Of a stretch of 64,000 bases of DNA, positions 33,348 to 42,575 are shown in pieces (the first letter of the stretch is position 1; the number at the start of each line of letters is the position of its first letter). A model generated the notes under the pieces. That model was not told the origin of the DNA. It did not search any database and saw only the letters and a list, made by a program, of their open reading frames with translations. Origin of the DNA: Bog-473 sp052148295 (GTDB taxonomy: Bacteria; Actinomycetota; Acidimicrobiia; Acidimicrobiales; RAAP-2); the NCBI GenBank assembly GCA_052148295.1, contig JBKQIP010000172.1, forward strand, positions 11,993 to 75,992. Direction: 5' to 3'. A program made the translations under genes and the position numbers.

Positions 33348-34709
33348 ATGAAGCACAAGGGCCATTCGGCGGCGGGACCAGCCGGCGAACAGGATGAAGG
33401 ACGACGGAGGTCGTCCCGAGGGTCGACGCTGCGTGCCCACAGGGCATGTGCGGCAGGGGCCGCCTTGGTCACCGTGCTCGGGGGGATGCTGGCCATCAGC
33501 CCGACCCCGGCGGGAGCGTCCAGCCCCGGCGTCACCTCCAGCACGATCAGCGTCGGCGTCCCCTACGTGAACTTCGTCGCGCTGCACAGCCTGGGGGTGA
33601 CGATCAACGAGGGCAGCTTTCCCGACGCCTACACGGCGATCGCCGATTACATCAATGCGCATGGCGGGGTCGACGGCAGGAAGCTGGTCGTCAGCTACGC
33701 CGAGATGGACCCGGCGATAGCCACCGACCAGACCGCGTCCTGCTCGCAGTTGACCGAGGACGACCACATCTTCATCTCCCTGTCCCCGGTCTACCCGGAC
33801 TGCTACCAGCAGAACCATCACACGTTGGTCATCGCGGGATCGCTGCCGGGTACGTTGCCGGCCAGCGCGGCAGCGGACTTCAGCCTGTCGCCCCCCGACG
33901 CGGCCTTTGACCCCTACCTGCTGGCCACCCTGAACAAGGACGGCACCTTCAAGGGCAAGAAAGTCGCCATCTTCTACGGCGCCACCTCGGACAAGCCCGA
34001 GGTGGACACGGTGCAATCGGTCCTCAAGAAGCTCCACGTCGATCTGGTCGACACGGCGCTCGACAGCGCGGTGTCGACCGATGTGGTGGCGTCCGATCAA
34101 GACACCGAGTCCATTGCCCAGCGCTTCCAGGCTGACGGCGTGAAAGTGGTGATCGGGGTGGGTGGCTCGGGGTCGACGACGTGGCCCCGCGCCCTGCTGG
34201 ACAACCAGAGCACCTACAAGCCACAGTACATCGCCACCAGCGAGTCGTCCCTTCTGTCCTACGTGGAATCGGCCAAGGGCGGCAACCCGTACCTGGACGG
34301 TGTCCTGGCGGGATCCCCCACCCCGACCAACTATCAGGAGTGGCAGGATCCGGCCGTTCAGAAGTGCGCCGCCGAGGTCAAGAAGGCCTATCCATCGGAC
34401 ACCATCAACGCGCCGCTGAACCCCACCAGCCCCGATGCTGCATCCGTGCCGGCAACCGCCGTGTCGGTGATCCAGGCCTGTCAGGACCTGTACATGGTGG
34501 TCAAGATCGCCGACGCGGCGGGTAAGAATCTCACGACGGCCAGCTTCACCAAGGCGGGCGAGAGCCTCAAGAACGTCACGTTCCCCGGGTCGGGGGGCCC
34601 CGTGTCGTTTGCCCCGGGCAAGCCGTATGCCCTGGGCACCGTCAACCTCGTCACGTACTCACCGAAGTCGGAGACCCTGGTGCCGGCGTCCGCCTCTGCG
34701 GCCAAGTGA
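33348..34709 (+). CDS. Branched-chain-amino-acid-type ABC transporter substrate-binding protein
   Basis: The 453-residue protein has a long basic N-region and a Sec signal peptide (ACAAGAALVTVLGGMLAI, cleavage near AGAS at about residue 62). The mature part has the periplasmic-binding type I fold of LivJ-like proteins: SVGVPYVNF, INAHGGVDGRKL (about 103-114), then GKKVAIFYGATSDKPE and VVIGVGGSGS. The start at 33348 follows AGGGGAAGG. Such proteins in actinobacteria bind amino acids but also aromatic acids, urea, amides and steroid-like acids, so the ligand is open. It heads the transporter locus with the two fused proteins downstream. Confidence 0.85.
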   Translation: MKHKGHSAAGPAGEQDEGRRRSSRGSTLRAHRACAAGAALVTVLGGMLAISPTPAGASSPGVTSSTISVGVPYVNFVALHSLGVTINEGSFPDAYTAIADYINAHGGVDGRKLVVSYAEMDPAIATDQTASCSQLTEDDHIFISLSPVYPDCYQQNHHTLVIAGSLPGTLPASAAADFSLSPPDAAFDPYLLATLNKDGTFKGKKVAIFYGATSDKPEVDTVQSVLKKLHVDLVDTALDSAVSTDVVASDQDTESIAQRFQADGVKVVIGVGGSGSTTWPRALLDNQSTYKPQYIATSESSLLSYVESAKGGNPYLDGVLAGSPTPTNYQEWQDPAVQKCAAEVKKAYPSDTINAPLNPTSPDAASVPATAVSVIQACQDLYMVVKIADAAGKNLTTASFTKAGESLKNVTFPGSGGPVSFAPGKPYALGTVNLVTYSPKSETLVPASASAAK

Positions 34710-34726
34710 CCCCGAGGATCCGCTCC

Positions 34727-34743
34727 ACGGTGCGCTGCACCGT
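34727..34743. repeat. Perfect inverted repeat between binding-protein and MFS-LivF genes
   Basis: ACGGTGC and GCACCGT are separated by three bases, giving a seven-base stem 17 bases after the binding-protein stop. There is no U-tract, so it may stabilise the upstream mRNA or cause partial termination, lowering transporter expression relative to the binding protein. A TACACT hexamer at 34751 could be a secondary promoter. Confidence 0.4.
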
Positions 34744-34794
34744 TGCTGAATACACTGTGGTCGAACGGACCAGGAGGCGGAGATCGGGGGCGGG

Positions 34795-37032
34795 TTGAGC
34801 GAACCTACGGCGGCGGCGGGACCCCCGGATCCCGGCCCTGCCAGCCCCATGACCACGGCCGACCTGGCCCACCTGGTCGCCGATCCGGCGGCAGCCCGAG
34901 AGCGTGCCGCCGGATCGTCACAGGACGTCCTGCTCCCCCAGGAGCTGCTGCCGGGGTCGAACGAAGAAGTGATGTCCCTGCGCGAGGGCCTGCAGAAAGC
35001 AGGATCCCGGACGTTCTTCACCCTGGCCATCATCGTCACCCTCGACAATCTCCAGAGTTCGGGACTCGCCGTCCTCGCTCCGAATATCCAGGCTTCCTAC
35101 CATGTGACCACCAGCACCATCGTGTTCGTGACGGGTATCTCCGGGGGATTCCTGGTGCTGGGGATCGTGCCGATGGGCTGGCTGGCCGACCGGTTCCGGC
35201 GGGCACCCATTGTGGGCTGGGCCACCTTCGTCTTCGGCTTGATGGTGGCCGCCACGGGATTTGCCACCAACATCTTCCTGTTCTTCCTGGCTCGCCTTGG
35301 TGCCGGGGTCTCACAGGCCAGCACGACCGTCGTGCACGGCTCGCTCCTGGCCGACACCTATCCCATCACGATCCGGGGGCGGATCTACGCGGCCATGGGG
35401 ATTTGCATGGGTGCTGCCACCGCGATGAGCCCCGTCCTGGTCGGTCTGATCGCCACGGAGGTGGGTGGCGCGGACGGCTGGAGGTGGGCGTTCTACACCC
35501 TGGCCATCCCCATCCTCCTTGTCGCCATCATCGCCTTTCGCATGCGCGAGCCACCACGCGGCCAGTTCGAGAAGAAGGGCGTCCTGGGCGAGGTCATCAC
35601 CAATACCCCGCCCGCCGCACCGTCGATGGAGGCGGCCTTCGAGCGGATCATGCGCATCCGCACCATCAAGACGGTCCTCATCGCCTTCTCGGCGATCGGG
35701 TTCGGGTTGTTCACCGTCCCGGTGCTGGGCAATCTCTACCTGAAGCAGCGCTTCCACCTCGATGCCTTCGAGCGCGGGCTGATCGGTACCATCGGAAGTC
35801 TCGGTGTCCTGATCGCCCTGCCATTGGTCGGGCGCTACTACGACCGCCTGTACCGCACGGACCCGGCGAAGGCGCTTTCCCTGATCGGCAAGGTCGTCCT
35901 TCCGGTCGCCTTGCTCGTGCCGATCCAGTACTTCATGCCCACTGCCGTGCTGTGGGCGGTGTTCAGTGTCCCGAGCGTCGTGCTGTTGCTGACTGCGTTC
36001 TCCATGATCGGTCCGGTCCTCACGTCGGTTGCCCCGTACCGACTGCGGGGGATGGTCACCGCGGTGGGAGGTCTCTACGTCTTCTTCATCGGGGCCACCG
36101 GGGGCGCGGTGCTGGCCGCCCTTTTGGACAGCCTTTTCGGGGTGCGCACGACGGTGCTCATCATCATGATCCCCTCCACGTTGATCGGCGCCTTCTTCAT
36201 CATTCGAAGCGCCCACTTCATCCGCAACGACCTCTCCTTGGTGGTGGTCGAACTCGAAGAGGAGCTGGAGGAACACAAGCGCCAGGAGGCGGACCCGTCG
36301 GATATCCCGGTCCTCCAGCTGAGCGGAGTGGACTTCAGCTACGGGCACGTGCAGATCCTCTTTGGCCTCAGCTTCGAGGTGAAGCGAGGAGAGGTGCTGG
36401 CCCTGCTGGGCACCAACGGTGCCGGTAAGTCGACGGCGCTGCGCGTGGCCGCCGGACTCGAGACGGCGTCGAGGGGCGTCATCCGCCTGAACGGCCAGGA
36501 CATCACCTACACCACCCCCGAGCAGCGCTGCCGGCTCGGCATCCACCTTCTTCCGGGCGGCAGGGGTGTCTTCGGGGAGATGACGATTGCCGAGAATCTC
36601 GAGATGGGCGGGTTCGTGTACCGCTCCAATCGGGCCGATCTTCGCCGTCGCATAGAGCGGGTCTACGAGCTGTTCCCGGCCCTCACGGAACGCCGGAAGG
36701 AGCGAGCCAATGCACTCTCCGGCGGACAGCAGCAGATGTTGGCCCTGGCCATCGCCATGCTCCACGACCCCCAGGTGCTGATCATCGACGAGCTCTCCCT
36801 GGGGCTCGCGCCCATTGTGGTGCAGGATCTCATCAGGGTGGTGGAGGAGCTCAAGACCGCCGGTATGACGCTCATCATCGTGGAGCAGTCGCTCAACGTC
36901 GCCGCGGCCATCGCCGACCGGGCGGTGTTCCTCGAGAAGGGCCGACTGCGATTCGAGGGCCCGATTCGCGAACTCATGGACCGCGACGACCTGGCGCGGG
37001 CCGTGTTCCTCGGGGCCCCAGAGGCACCGTGA
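34795..37032 (+). CDS. MFS transporter fused to LivF-type ABC ATPase
   Basis: The 745-residue protein joins two unrelated transport modules. After a soluble N-tail (about 1-70), residues about 70-490 have the MFS fold with around 12 hydrophobic segments and the loop motif GWLADRFRR typical of MFS loop 2-3. A charged ELEEELEEHKRQE linker (about 483-495) leads to a LivF-like ATPase (about 500-740): Walker A GTNGAGKST (about 539), LSGGQQQML (about 640), Walker B VLIIDELSLGLAP and IIVEQSLNVA. The frame is continuous with no sign of a sequencing fusion. The TTG start has a GGGGG site; the ATG at 34849 is an alternative. The next gene supplies LivH, LivM and LivG but no LivF, so this ATPase probably completes that ABC transporter. 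Confidence 0.85.
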   Translation: MSEPTAAAGPPDPGPASPMTTADLAHLVADPAAARERAAGSSQDVLLPQELLPGSNEEVMSLREGLQKAGSRTFFTLAIIVTLDNLQSSGLAVLAPNIQASYHVTTSTIVFVTGISGGFLVLGIVPMGWLADRFRRAPIVGWATFVFGLMVAATGFATNIFLFFLARLGAGVSQASTTVVHGSLLADTYPITIRGRIYAAMGICMGAATAMSPVLVGLIATEVGGADGWRWAFYTLAIPILLVAIIAFRMREPPRGQFEKKGVLGEVITNTPPAAPSMEAAFERIMRIRTIKTVLIAFSAIGFGLFTVPVLGNLYLKQRFHLDAFERGLIGTIGSLGVLIALPLVGRYYDRLYRTDPAKALSLIGKVVLPVALLVPIQYFMPTAVLWAVFSVPSVVLLLTAFSMIGPVLTSVAPYRLRGMVTAVGGLYVFFIGATGGAVLAALLDSLFGVRTTVLIIMIPSTLIGAFFIIRSAHFIRNDLSLVVVELEEELEEHKRQEADPSDIPVLQLSGVDFSYGHVQILFGLSFEVKRGEVLALLGTNGAGKSTALRVAAGLETASRGVIRLNGQDITYTTPEQRCRLGIHLLPGGRGVFGEMTIAENLEMGGFVYRSNRADLRRRIERVYELFPALTERRKERANALSGGQQQMLALAIAMLHDPQVLIIDELSLGLAPIVVQDLIRVVEELKTAGMTLIIVEQSLNVAAAIADRAVFLEKGRLRFEGPIRELMDRDDLARAVFLGAPEAP

Positions 37033-39890
37033 TGCTCGGCGTCACCTGGGTCAACAGCCAGATCATCTTCGACGGCCTCACGCAGGGGCTGGCCATCGCG
37101 GTGATCGCGGTGGGTGTGGTGCTGGTCTACCGGGCGACCCGTATCATCAACTTCGCCGTCGGGAACATGGGCGTCGTCGGAGCGACGCTGCTGGCGCTCC
37201 TGGTGGTGCAGTACCACGTGCCTTTCTGGGTGGCCCTCGCGGTGGCGCTGGTGACCGGGCTCGCCTTCGGCGCCATCGTCGACGCCACGGTGATCCGGCG
37301 ACTGCGCAAGTCTCCCCGGGTGGTGGTCCTCGTGGCCACGATCGGCGTGTCGCAGATCGCCGAGGTCATTGCCTACAAGCTTCCGCAGCCGACCGATCTC
37401 AGCCTGCACTACCCGAGCGCCATCAACGGCACGTGGACGGTGGGTGGTGTGCAGGTGCGCGGATCGGATCTTTCGATCCTGATCATCGTCCCGGTCACGC
37501 TCATTGCCCTGTCGTGGTTCCTCGACCGGACGACGCTGGGCAAGACGGTCAAGGCCTGCGCCAGCAATCCGCAAATGGCACGAATTTCCGGGATCAGCCC
37601 CAAGGTGGTCTCGACGTTGGTATGGGCGCTGGCCGCCGGCCTCTCGACGCTGTCCATCGTCTTGATTGCCGGACAGACCGGCTCGGCGGGGGACGTCACG
37701 ACCCTCGGAGACCAGACCCTGTCGCTGGCGCTGGTGGCGGCGGTGATCGGCGGCATGACCTCCTTCCGGCGAACGATCATCGCCAGTATCGTCATCGGGC
37801 TGGCGCAGAGCATCGTCAATTTCAATTTCATCAACACCCCTGGCCTGCTGAACTTGCTGCTCCTCATCACCGTCTTGGTGGCCGTTGGGTTCAACCGCGA
37901 ACGAGGTAGCGACAACGAGGTGTTCGCGTTCACCCCGAGGGCCCGCCCCATACCGGTGCGCCTGCAGTCCTACCGATGGGCCCGCAACGCCAACAAGAGC
38001 GGCATCATCCTGTTGGCCGCCGTCGCCATCGTCCTTCCCCTGGTCTTCACGGAGCCCTCGACGCAGCAGATCTTCACCGAGGTCCTGGCCTTCGCCATCT
38101 GCGCCACCTCGCTCACGGTGCTCACCGGGTGGCTGGGCCAACTGTCCCTGGGGCAGATGGCCTTTGCCGGTTTTGGCGCCTTGTTCGCCGCTCGCATGAC
38201 GTACGAAGGGATCCCATTCTGGGTTGCCATAGCCGTGGCGACGGTGGCCACCGCCCTCCTCGCCACGGTCCTCGGCCTCGGTTCACTGCGGGTCCGTGGC
38301 CTGTACCTGGCCGTGGTCACCTTCACCTTTGCGCTGGCGGCGCAGCAGTACTTCTTCAACCTGCCGATCATGAGCGGACAATCGTCGGACGGCGCGGATG
38401 TCCCCTTCCCGCCGGGACATCTCTTCTCGTTGTCCTTCCCCGGGCAGCGTACGTTCTACTACGTGGTGCTGGTGATTCTGGCCCTCGTCCTGTTGGTCGC
38501 CATCCGGTTTCGCGACAGCGGCGTGGGCCGCTCCATCATGGCGGTTCGCGACAACGAGAACGCCGCCGCCGCCTACACGGTGCGCCCGGCGTGGGAGAAG
38601 ATCCGGGCCTTCGCGCTTGCCGGCGCCCTGGCCGGATTGGGCGGCGCCCTGCTCAGTGGCGCGTTCGCCAACGTCGCCTTCTCGGGTCCCGGGAGCCCCT
38701 TCCTGGTGGACGGCTCGCTCGCGCTGGTGGCCATGGTGGTCATCGGCGGGATGGGCTCGGTGACCGCTGCGGTCATCGGGGCGGTGTGGGTCATCGGGAT
38801 CCCGGCCTTGGCCCCGAACAACCAGGTGCTCGCGCTGCTCTCCTCGAGCCTGGGGTTGTTGATCGTCCTTCTCTACTTCCCGCGTGGGCTCAACCAGATC
38901 AGCTACGACGTGCGGGACGCGGTCTTGGCCTGGGCGGATCGCCGCTTCGGCAAGGAGGTTGGCCCCGAACCGGCGCCTCGACCGGCGGCGGTGCCGGTGC
39001 TCGAGCACCGGGAGGAGGTCATGCCGACGCTGTCCGTCTCCGACCTGCGTGTGGCCTTCGGCGGGATCGTTGCCGTGGACGAGGTCACCTTGTCCGTCGG
39101 GGCCGGGGAGATCGTCGGGCTGATCGGGAACAACGGTGCCGGGAAGTCGACGCTCATGAACGCCGTCGGTGGCTTCGTCAGCTCGACGGGCTCGGTGCGG
39201 CTCGGTGACCGGGAGATCGGGAACAAGGCGCCCGCCAACCGAGCAGCGCGAGGACTCGGCCGGACGTTCCAGTCGGCCACCCTGTTCCCTGAGCTGACCG
39301 TCACCGAAACCCTCCTGGTGGCGCTCGAGGCGAAGAGCGGGACGGGCCTGCTCCCGATCGCGCTCGCCCTGCCCCGGGCGACGCGCCGGAGTCGGCACGA
39401 TCGGGCCGAGATCGCCGATCTGGTCGATTTTCTGGGACTGGGCGACTACCAGGACCATCACATCGGCGACTTGTCGACTGGCACCCGGCGGGTGGTCGAG
39501 CTCGCCAGCCTGCTGGCGCTCAACGCCAAGATCCTGTGCCTCGACGAGCCCACCGCGGGGCTGGCCCAGCGTGAGACCGAGGCGTTCGCCCCACTCATCG
39601 TCACCGTCCAGCGCGAGCTGGGCGCGTCGGTCCTCCTGATCGAGCACGACATGCCCCTCATCATGAGTATCAGCCATCGCGTCTACTGCCTGGAGGCCGG
39701 GTCGGTCATCGCCGAGGGCCCGCCGGCGCAGATCCGTGACGACCCCCGCGTCATCGCCAGCTACCTGGGAACCGACGAGCGAGCGATCGTCCGAAGCGGA
39801 GCGACGGCATCGGACGGACCACGTGGCGCCGACGATGGCGTTGACCCGGTGGGCCCGAGGGATCCAATCCGGGGCCCGGTGGGTCTTTGA
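37032..39890 (+). CDS. LivH-LivM-LivG triple fusion ABC transporter protein
   Basis: This 952-residue protein contains both permeases and one ATPase of a branched-chain-amino-acid-type importer. Residues about 10-295 are LivH-like (RATRIINFAVGNMGVVGA), about 320-640 LivM-like (TGWLGQLSLGQMAFAGFGA, LRVRGLYLAVVTF) and about 660-915 LivG-like with Walker A GNNGAGKST (about 699), GRTFQSATLFPELTV, LSTGTRRVVELA in place of the usual LSGGxxR signature, and ILCLDEPTAGL. The ATG at 37032 uses the last base of the previous stop and has GAGG seven bases upstream; a GTG at 37029 is also possible. The C-terminal 30 residues are a disordered tail. Together with the MFS-LivF protein and the binding protein it makes a full importer from three polypeptides. 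Confidence 0.88.
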   Translation: MLGVTWVNSQIIFDGLTQGLAIAVIAVGVVLVYRATRIINFAVGNMGVVGATLLALLVVQYHVPFWVALAVALVTGLAFGAIVDATVIRRLRKSPRVVVLVATIGVSQIAEVIAYKLPQPTDLSLHYPSAINGTWTVGGVQVRGSDLSILIIVPVTLIALSWFLDRTTLGKTVKACASNPQMARISGISPKVVSTLVWALAAGLSTLSIVLIAGQTGSAGDVTTLGDQTLSLALVAAVIGGMTSFRRTIIASIVIGLAQSIVNFNFINTPGLLNLLLLITVLVAVGFNRERGSDNEVFAFTPRARPIPVRLQSYRWARNANKSGIILLAAVAIVLPLVFTEPSTQQIFTEVLAFAICATSLTVLTGWLGQLSLGQMAFAGFGALFAARMTYEGIPFWVAIAVATVATALLATVLGLGSLRVRGLYLAVVTFTFALAAQQYFFNLPIMSGQSSDGADVPFPPGHLFSLSFPGQRTFYYVVLVILALVLLVAIRFRDSGVGRSIMAVRDNENAAAAYTVRPAWEKIRAFALAGALAGLGGALLSGAFANVAFSGPGSPFLVDGSLALVAMVVIGGMGSVTAAVIGAVWVIGIPALAPNNQVLALLSSSLGLLIVLLYFPRGLNQISYDVRDAVLAWADRRFGKEVGPEPAPRPAAVPVLEHREEVMPTLSVSDLRVAFGGIVAVDEVTLSVGAGEIVGLIGNNGAGKSTLMNAVGGFVSSTGSVRLGDREIGNKAPANRAARGLGRTFQSATLFPELTVTETLLVALEAKSGTGLLPIALALPRATRRSRHDRAEIADLVDFLGLGDYQDHHIGDLSTGTRRVVELASLLALNAKILCLDEPTAGLAQRETEAFAPLIVTVQRELGASVLLIEHDMPLIMSISHRVYCLEAGSVIAEGPPAQIRDDPRVIASYLGTDERAIVRSGATASDGPRGADDGVDPVGPRDPIRGPVGL

Positions 39891-39973
39891 CGGGACTCGT
39901 TGGCCCCGGCCCCGGCCCGACGCCGGCGGGTCAGGGGTCAGCGTGGCTGTTCGGATAGCACAGCCGGAGCACA

Positions 39974-40531
39974 ATGACATCCTGGGCGAGTAGACACGAT
40001 CGGGCGAGATTCCGGCGGCCGTGGACCACGGCGACGGCGATTCTGACGGCGGCGCATCACGGCTTCGAGCTGTCCAGTGGGGTTGGACTCGTTCTGCAGC
40101 CCGAACTCGGACTCGGGTTTGCCGGCGCACTCTGGGCAACTGGCATTTCGGCGTGGATCCGCCTCGCCGCGAGAGGTGACGACACCAGGTGGGACCCCCT
40201 CCTGGCGGCGTGGTCCGGGGCATCCCTGGCGGGCGTGGTCGTCCATTTCAGTCTTTGGCCCTGGCGGCACAACACGTTGGGAATACCAGTGCTCACCGAG
40301 GCCGAGGGGCTTCCGTCCTCGAGTCTTCCTGCTTACAACGCGCTGCTCCAGGCCTGGGCCGTGGCCGCCACCCTTTCGATCATGCGCGACGTGCGCCCGG
40401 GAGCCCGGCGTTGGAGCCTGGTCGGGCTGGCCGCTGCGCCGCTGTTGCGGCGGTCGGCCCAGCACCATTTCTCGTGGCTGAAACGGGAGGCCCTCACGAA
40501 TCCGGCGTGGTGGAACCGCGGCGCAACCTGA
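39974..40531 (+). CDS. Hypothetical membrane protein
   Basis: I do not recognise this 185-residue protein. It has about four hydrophobic segments: around 20-45, 47-62, 77-97 and 119-135, with a Trp- and Arg-rich loop (WPWRHN) between. The C-terminus is basic (RRSAQHHFSWLKREA). GGAG five bases before the ATG supports translation. It follows the LivHMG gene by 83 bp on the same strand and could be an accessory of that transporter, or independent. It is convergent with tesB; the 133-bp gap holds a GACGACGTCGTC palindrome and no clear terminator. Confidence 0.6.
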   Translation: MTSWASRHDRARFRRPWTTATAILTAAHHGFELSSGVGLVLQPELGLGFAGALWATGISAWIRLAARGDDTRWDPLLAAWSGASLAGVVVHFSLWPWRHNTLGIPVLTEAEGLPSSSLPAYNALLQAWAVAATLSIMRDVRPGARRWSLVGLAAAPLLRRSAQHHFSWLKREALTNPAWWNRGAT

Positions 40532-40664
40532 GCGAGGACCGGGCGACGACGTCGTCATCGTCGATCGGGGTTCGGGCCCGGCACGCGATCTCGAGCCGGT
40601 GACGCCGGAGGGTCGCCCCGTTCGCCCGTTGTCCGCGAGGCACATCCCGTCCACCGAAGCGCCG

Positions 40665-41543
40665 TCAGAGTCGCTCCGCCACGGGTCTCTCACCGATGCC
40701 ATCATCATGTCGCATGGCTTGGACCATGCCCTCTTGGGTGAACGAGGCAATGAGCGATCCCTGCTCGGTGAAGACCTGTCCCCTGACATGGGACATGCCC
40801 GCACCGACGTACGTGCTCTCGTGATGGTACAGGATCCAGCCGTCCCAGCGTGTCGGATGGTGGAACGAGACCGCGATGGCCATGACTCCGGTGGACACGG
40901 TGTGATGGGCCATGGACGTTCCGATGCCCTTGTGCGCGCGCATGGTCGTCGAAATGGAGAGATGGCCGGTGAAATGCGCAATGAGGGCCTTGGCGAGATC
41001 ATCGCGCGTGGGAACGGGTTCATAGTGCAGCCACGCGTCGATCACCGGCGGGCCGAAATCGTCGGGATCGTTGGGATCGACGATCCCGACGAGCCGTAAC
41101 TGCCGACCGGCCATCGGCATGTCGTAGGCCATGGCGTCCTGGGGAGATCCCACCTCCGGCGCCAGGGCCGCATGGCCGATGGGGCTGACGCGCTCGACGT
41201 CCAGAAGCAGGGTGACCGAAGCGCATCGTCGGTCGCCCTGCATCACCCTGACGATGGCGCCGGCGAAACTTCTCCCTTCGTGCAGAATCTCCACGTCGAA
41301 GGCAACCGGGCGCTGATCATCGACGGTCCTGATGAAGATGGCCTGGGCGGTTCGCACGGAATGCCCGGGGAGGGACTTGGAAGCAGCCACGATCGCCTGG
41401 GCAAGCAGCTGGCTCCCGTCAATGATCCGTCGAGAGCCGCCGTCGCTCGAACCGTGGAAACGGTGCCGGCCCGACGGTTCGACGTCGAAGAGGGCGAGCA
41501 TCCCTTCCACGCTCGACTCCGTCGGCGCGGCACCGGCACTCAC
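40665..41543 (-). CDS. tesB: Acyl-CoA thioesterase II (TesB-like)
   Basis: The 292-residue double-hotdog protein hydrolyses acyl-CoA to free acid. Family segments include SQLLAQAIVAASKSLPG (about 42-58), HSVRTAQAIFIR, LHEGRSFAGAIVRVMQ, and in the second hotdog YHHESTYVGAGMSHVRGQV followed by GSLIASFTQEGMVQ, which contains the conserved Gln of TesB. The GTG at 41543 overlaps the stop of the upstream DUF427 gene by four bases, which decides the start. A role in CoA recycling during fatty or aromatic acid degradation is likely. Confidence 0.85.
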   Translation of the reverse strand: MSAGAAPTESSVEGMLALFDVEPSGRHRFHGSSDGGSRRIIDGSQLLAQAIVAASKSLPGHSVRTAQAIFIRTVDDQRPVAFDVEILHEGRSFAGAIVRVMQGDRRCASVTLLLDVERVSPIGHAALAPEVGSPQDAMAYDMPMAGRQLRLVGIVDPNDPDDFGPPVIDAWLHYEPVPTRDDLAKALIAHFTGHLSISTTMRAHKGIGTSMAHHTVSTGVMAIAVSFHHPTRWDGWILYHHESTYVGAGMSHVRGQVFTEQGSLIASFTQEGMVQAMRHDDGIGERPVAERL

Positions 41544-41929
41544 GAGCCCGAGACCGCCGGGTGGGCCTGGCCGACCCGAAGGTGGACCGAGTCCTGGAAG
41601 AAGGCCCAATAGCCCGCCAATCGGGCGACCTCCGGATAGGGGTCCAGGTAGGACCACAGGAGGATGTCGCCGCCCTCCCGCGCGTAGCGGCGGTAGGTCG
41701 CGTCGCCTTTGTAGGGACAATGACTCGTCCGTTCGTCGGGCGCAAAGAGATCCATGCGCACGTCATCGGGAGGGAAGTAGAAGACCAACCCATGGTCCTG
41801 CTCGTCGACGAGAAGGCAACGCTCACTGTCGGCCAGCAGCTCGCCCTCCACCGATGCGGTCACCCGGTTCCGGCGCGCCAGAACGTCGACTCGGTAGTCG
41901 GGACGATCGGCAAATGCGGACAGATTCAC
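41540..41929 (-). CDS. DUF427 domain protein
   Basis: The 129-residue protein matches DUF427 throughout: RVTASVEGELLADSERCLLV, VFYFPPDDVRMDLF, SHCPYKGDATYRRY and a WSYLDPYPEVARLAGYWAFF core. The family is a small beta-rich fold of unknown function, common in actinobacteria. The GTG start follows AGGAGGG. It is translationally coupled to tesB, a pairing that suggests a role near acyl-CoA metabolism, but no activity can be assigned. Confidence 0.85.
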   Translation of the reverse strand: MNLSAFADRPDYRVDVLARRNRVTASVEGELLADSERCLLVDEQDHGLVFYFPPDDVRMDLFAPDERTSHCPYKGDATYRRYAREGGDILLWSYLDPYPEVARLAGYWAFFQDSVHLRVGQAHPAVSGS

Positions 41930-42131
41930 GGTGCGCCCTCCTCGTGTGCAGCCTAACGGGACCGGGCCGGGCGTGACCGACGTCCTCGTCGCGACGTGCC
42001 GGCGCGCACCGGGTGGCGACGGCGCGGGGCTGGCACGACCTGTCGCTCTTGGCCTAGCCTGCCGCGACCGACCGGACCTGTGCCCGTCGACCCCGCCCCC
42101 TCGCCGTCGAGTGAGAGCGTCAGGAGCAGAT

Positions 42132-42575
42132 ATGTCGATCCAACTGCGCCAGCTCATGACCATCGAGATCCTGCTGGGGCCACCGGTCGACCTCGGGGAC
42201 GGCAGGCGGTACCTGGCCTTCGACGGAGGGTCTTTCGAGAGCCGGGGAGGAACCTCCGGAACGGTCCTCGCGGGCGGGGCCGACTGGCAGGTGATCCGCC
42301 CCGATGGTGTCATCGAGATCGACGCCCACTATGCCCTTCTCACGGAGGAGGCCGAGGCCATTGAAGTGCAGTCCAAGGGCCTGCGAAAAATGTCGGGGGC
42401 CCAGGCAGCCCAAATCGCCCGAGGCGATGCGGTGGCTGGGCCGTACTACTTCCGTACGCATGTCCGCTTGTCGACCTCGGCTCCGCGACTGGCGTGGCTC
42501 AACGATCTCATCGCGGTCTCGACCGGCCAACGTGAGCAGCACGTCGTGCGCCTCGATGTTCACGAGGTGCTGTAG
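42132..42575 (+). CDS. DUF3237 domain protein
   Basis: This 147-residue protein has the features of DUF3237: GDGRRYLAFDGGSFESRG (about 22-39), then GGADWQVIRPDGVIEIDAHYALLT and YYFRTHVRLSTSAPRLAWLN. The fold is a beta-barrel and the function is not known. It often accompanies aromatic or steroid degradation genes. A GGAG site precedes the ATG. Its stop is directly followed by the start of the FAD monooxygenase, so the two form an operon with the VOC gene. Confidence 0.8.
   Translation: MSIQLRQLMTIEILLGPPVDLGDGRRYLAFDGGSFESRGGTSGTVLAGGADWQVIRPDGVIEIDAHYALLTEEAEAIEVQSKGLRKMSGAQAAQIARGDAVAGPYYFRTHVRLSTSAPRLAWLNDLIAVSTGQREQHVVRLDVHEVL

Noticed and set aside
36663..38141. 492-codon antisense frame over the LivHMG fusion
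   Set aside because: Its product is Asp/Glu/Gly/His/Arg-rich without structure-like pattern, while the other strand shows clear permease and ATPase motifs.
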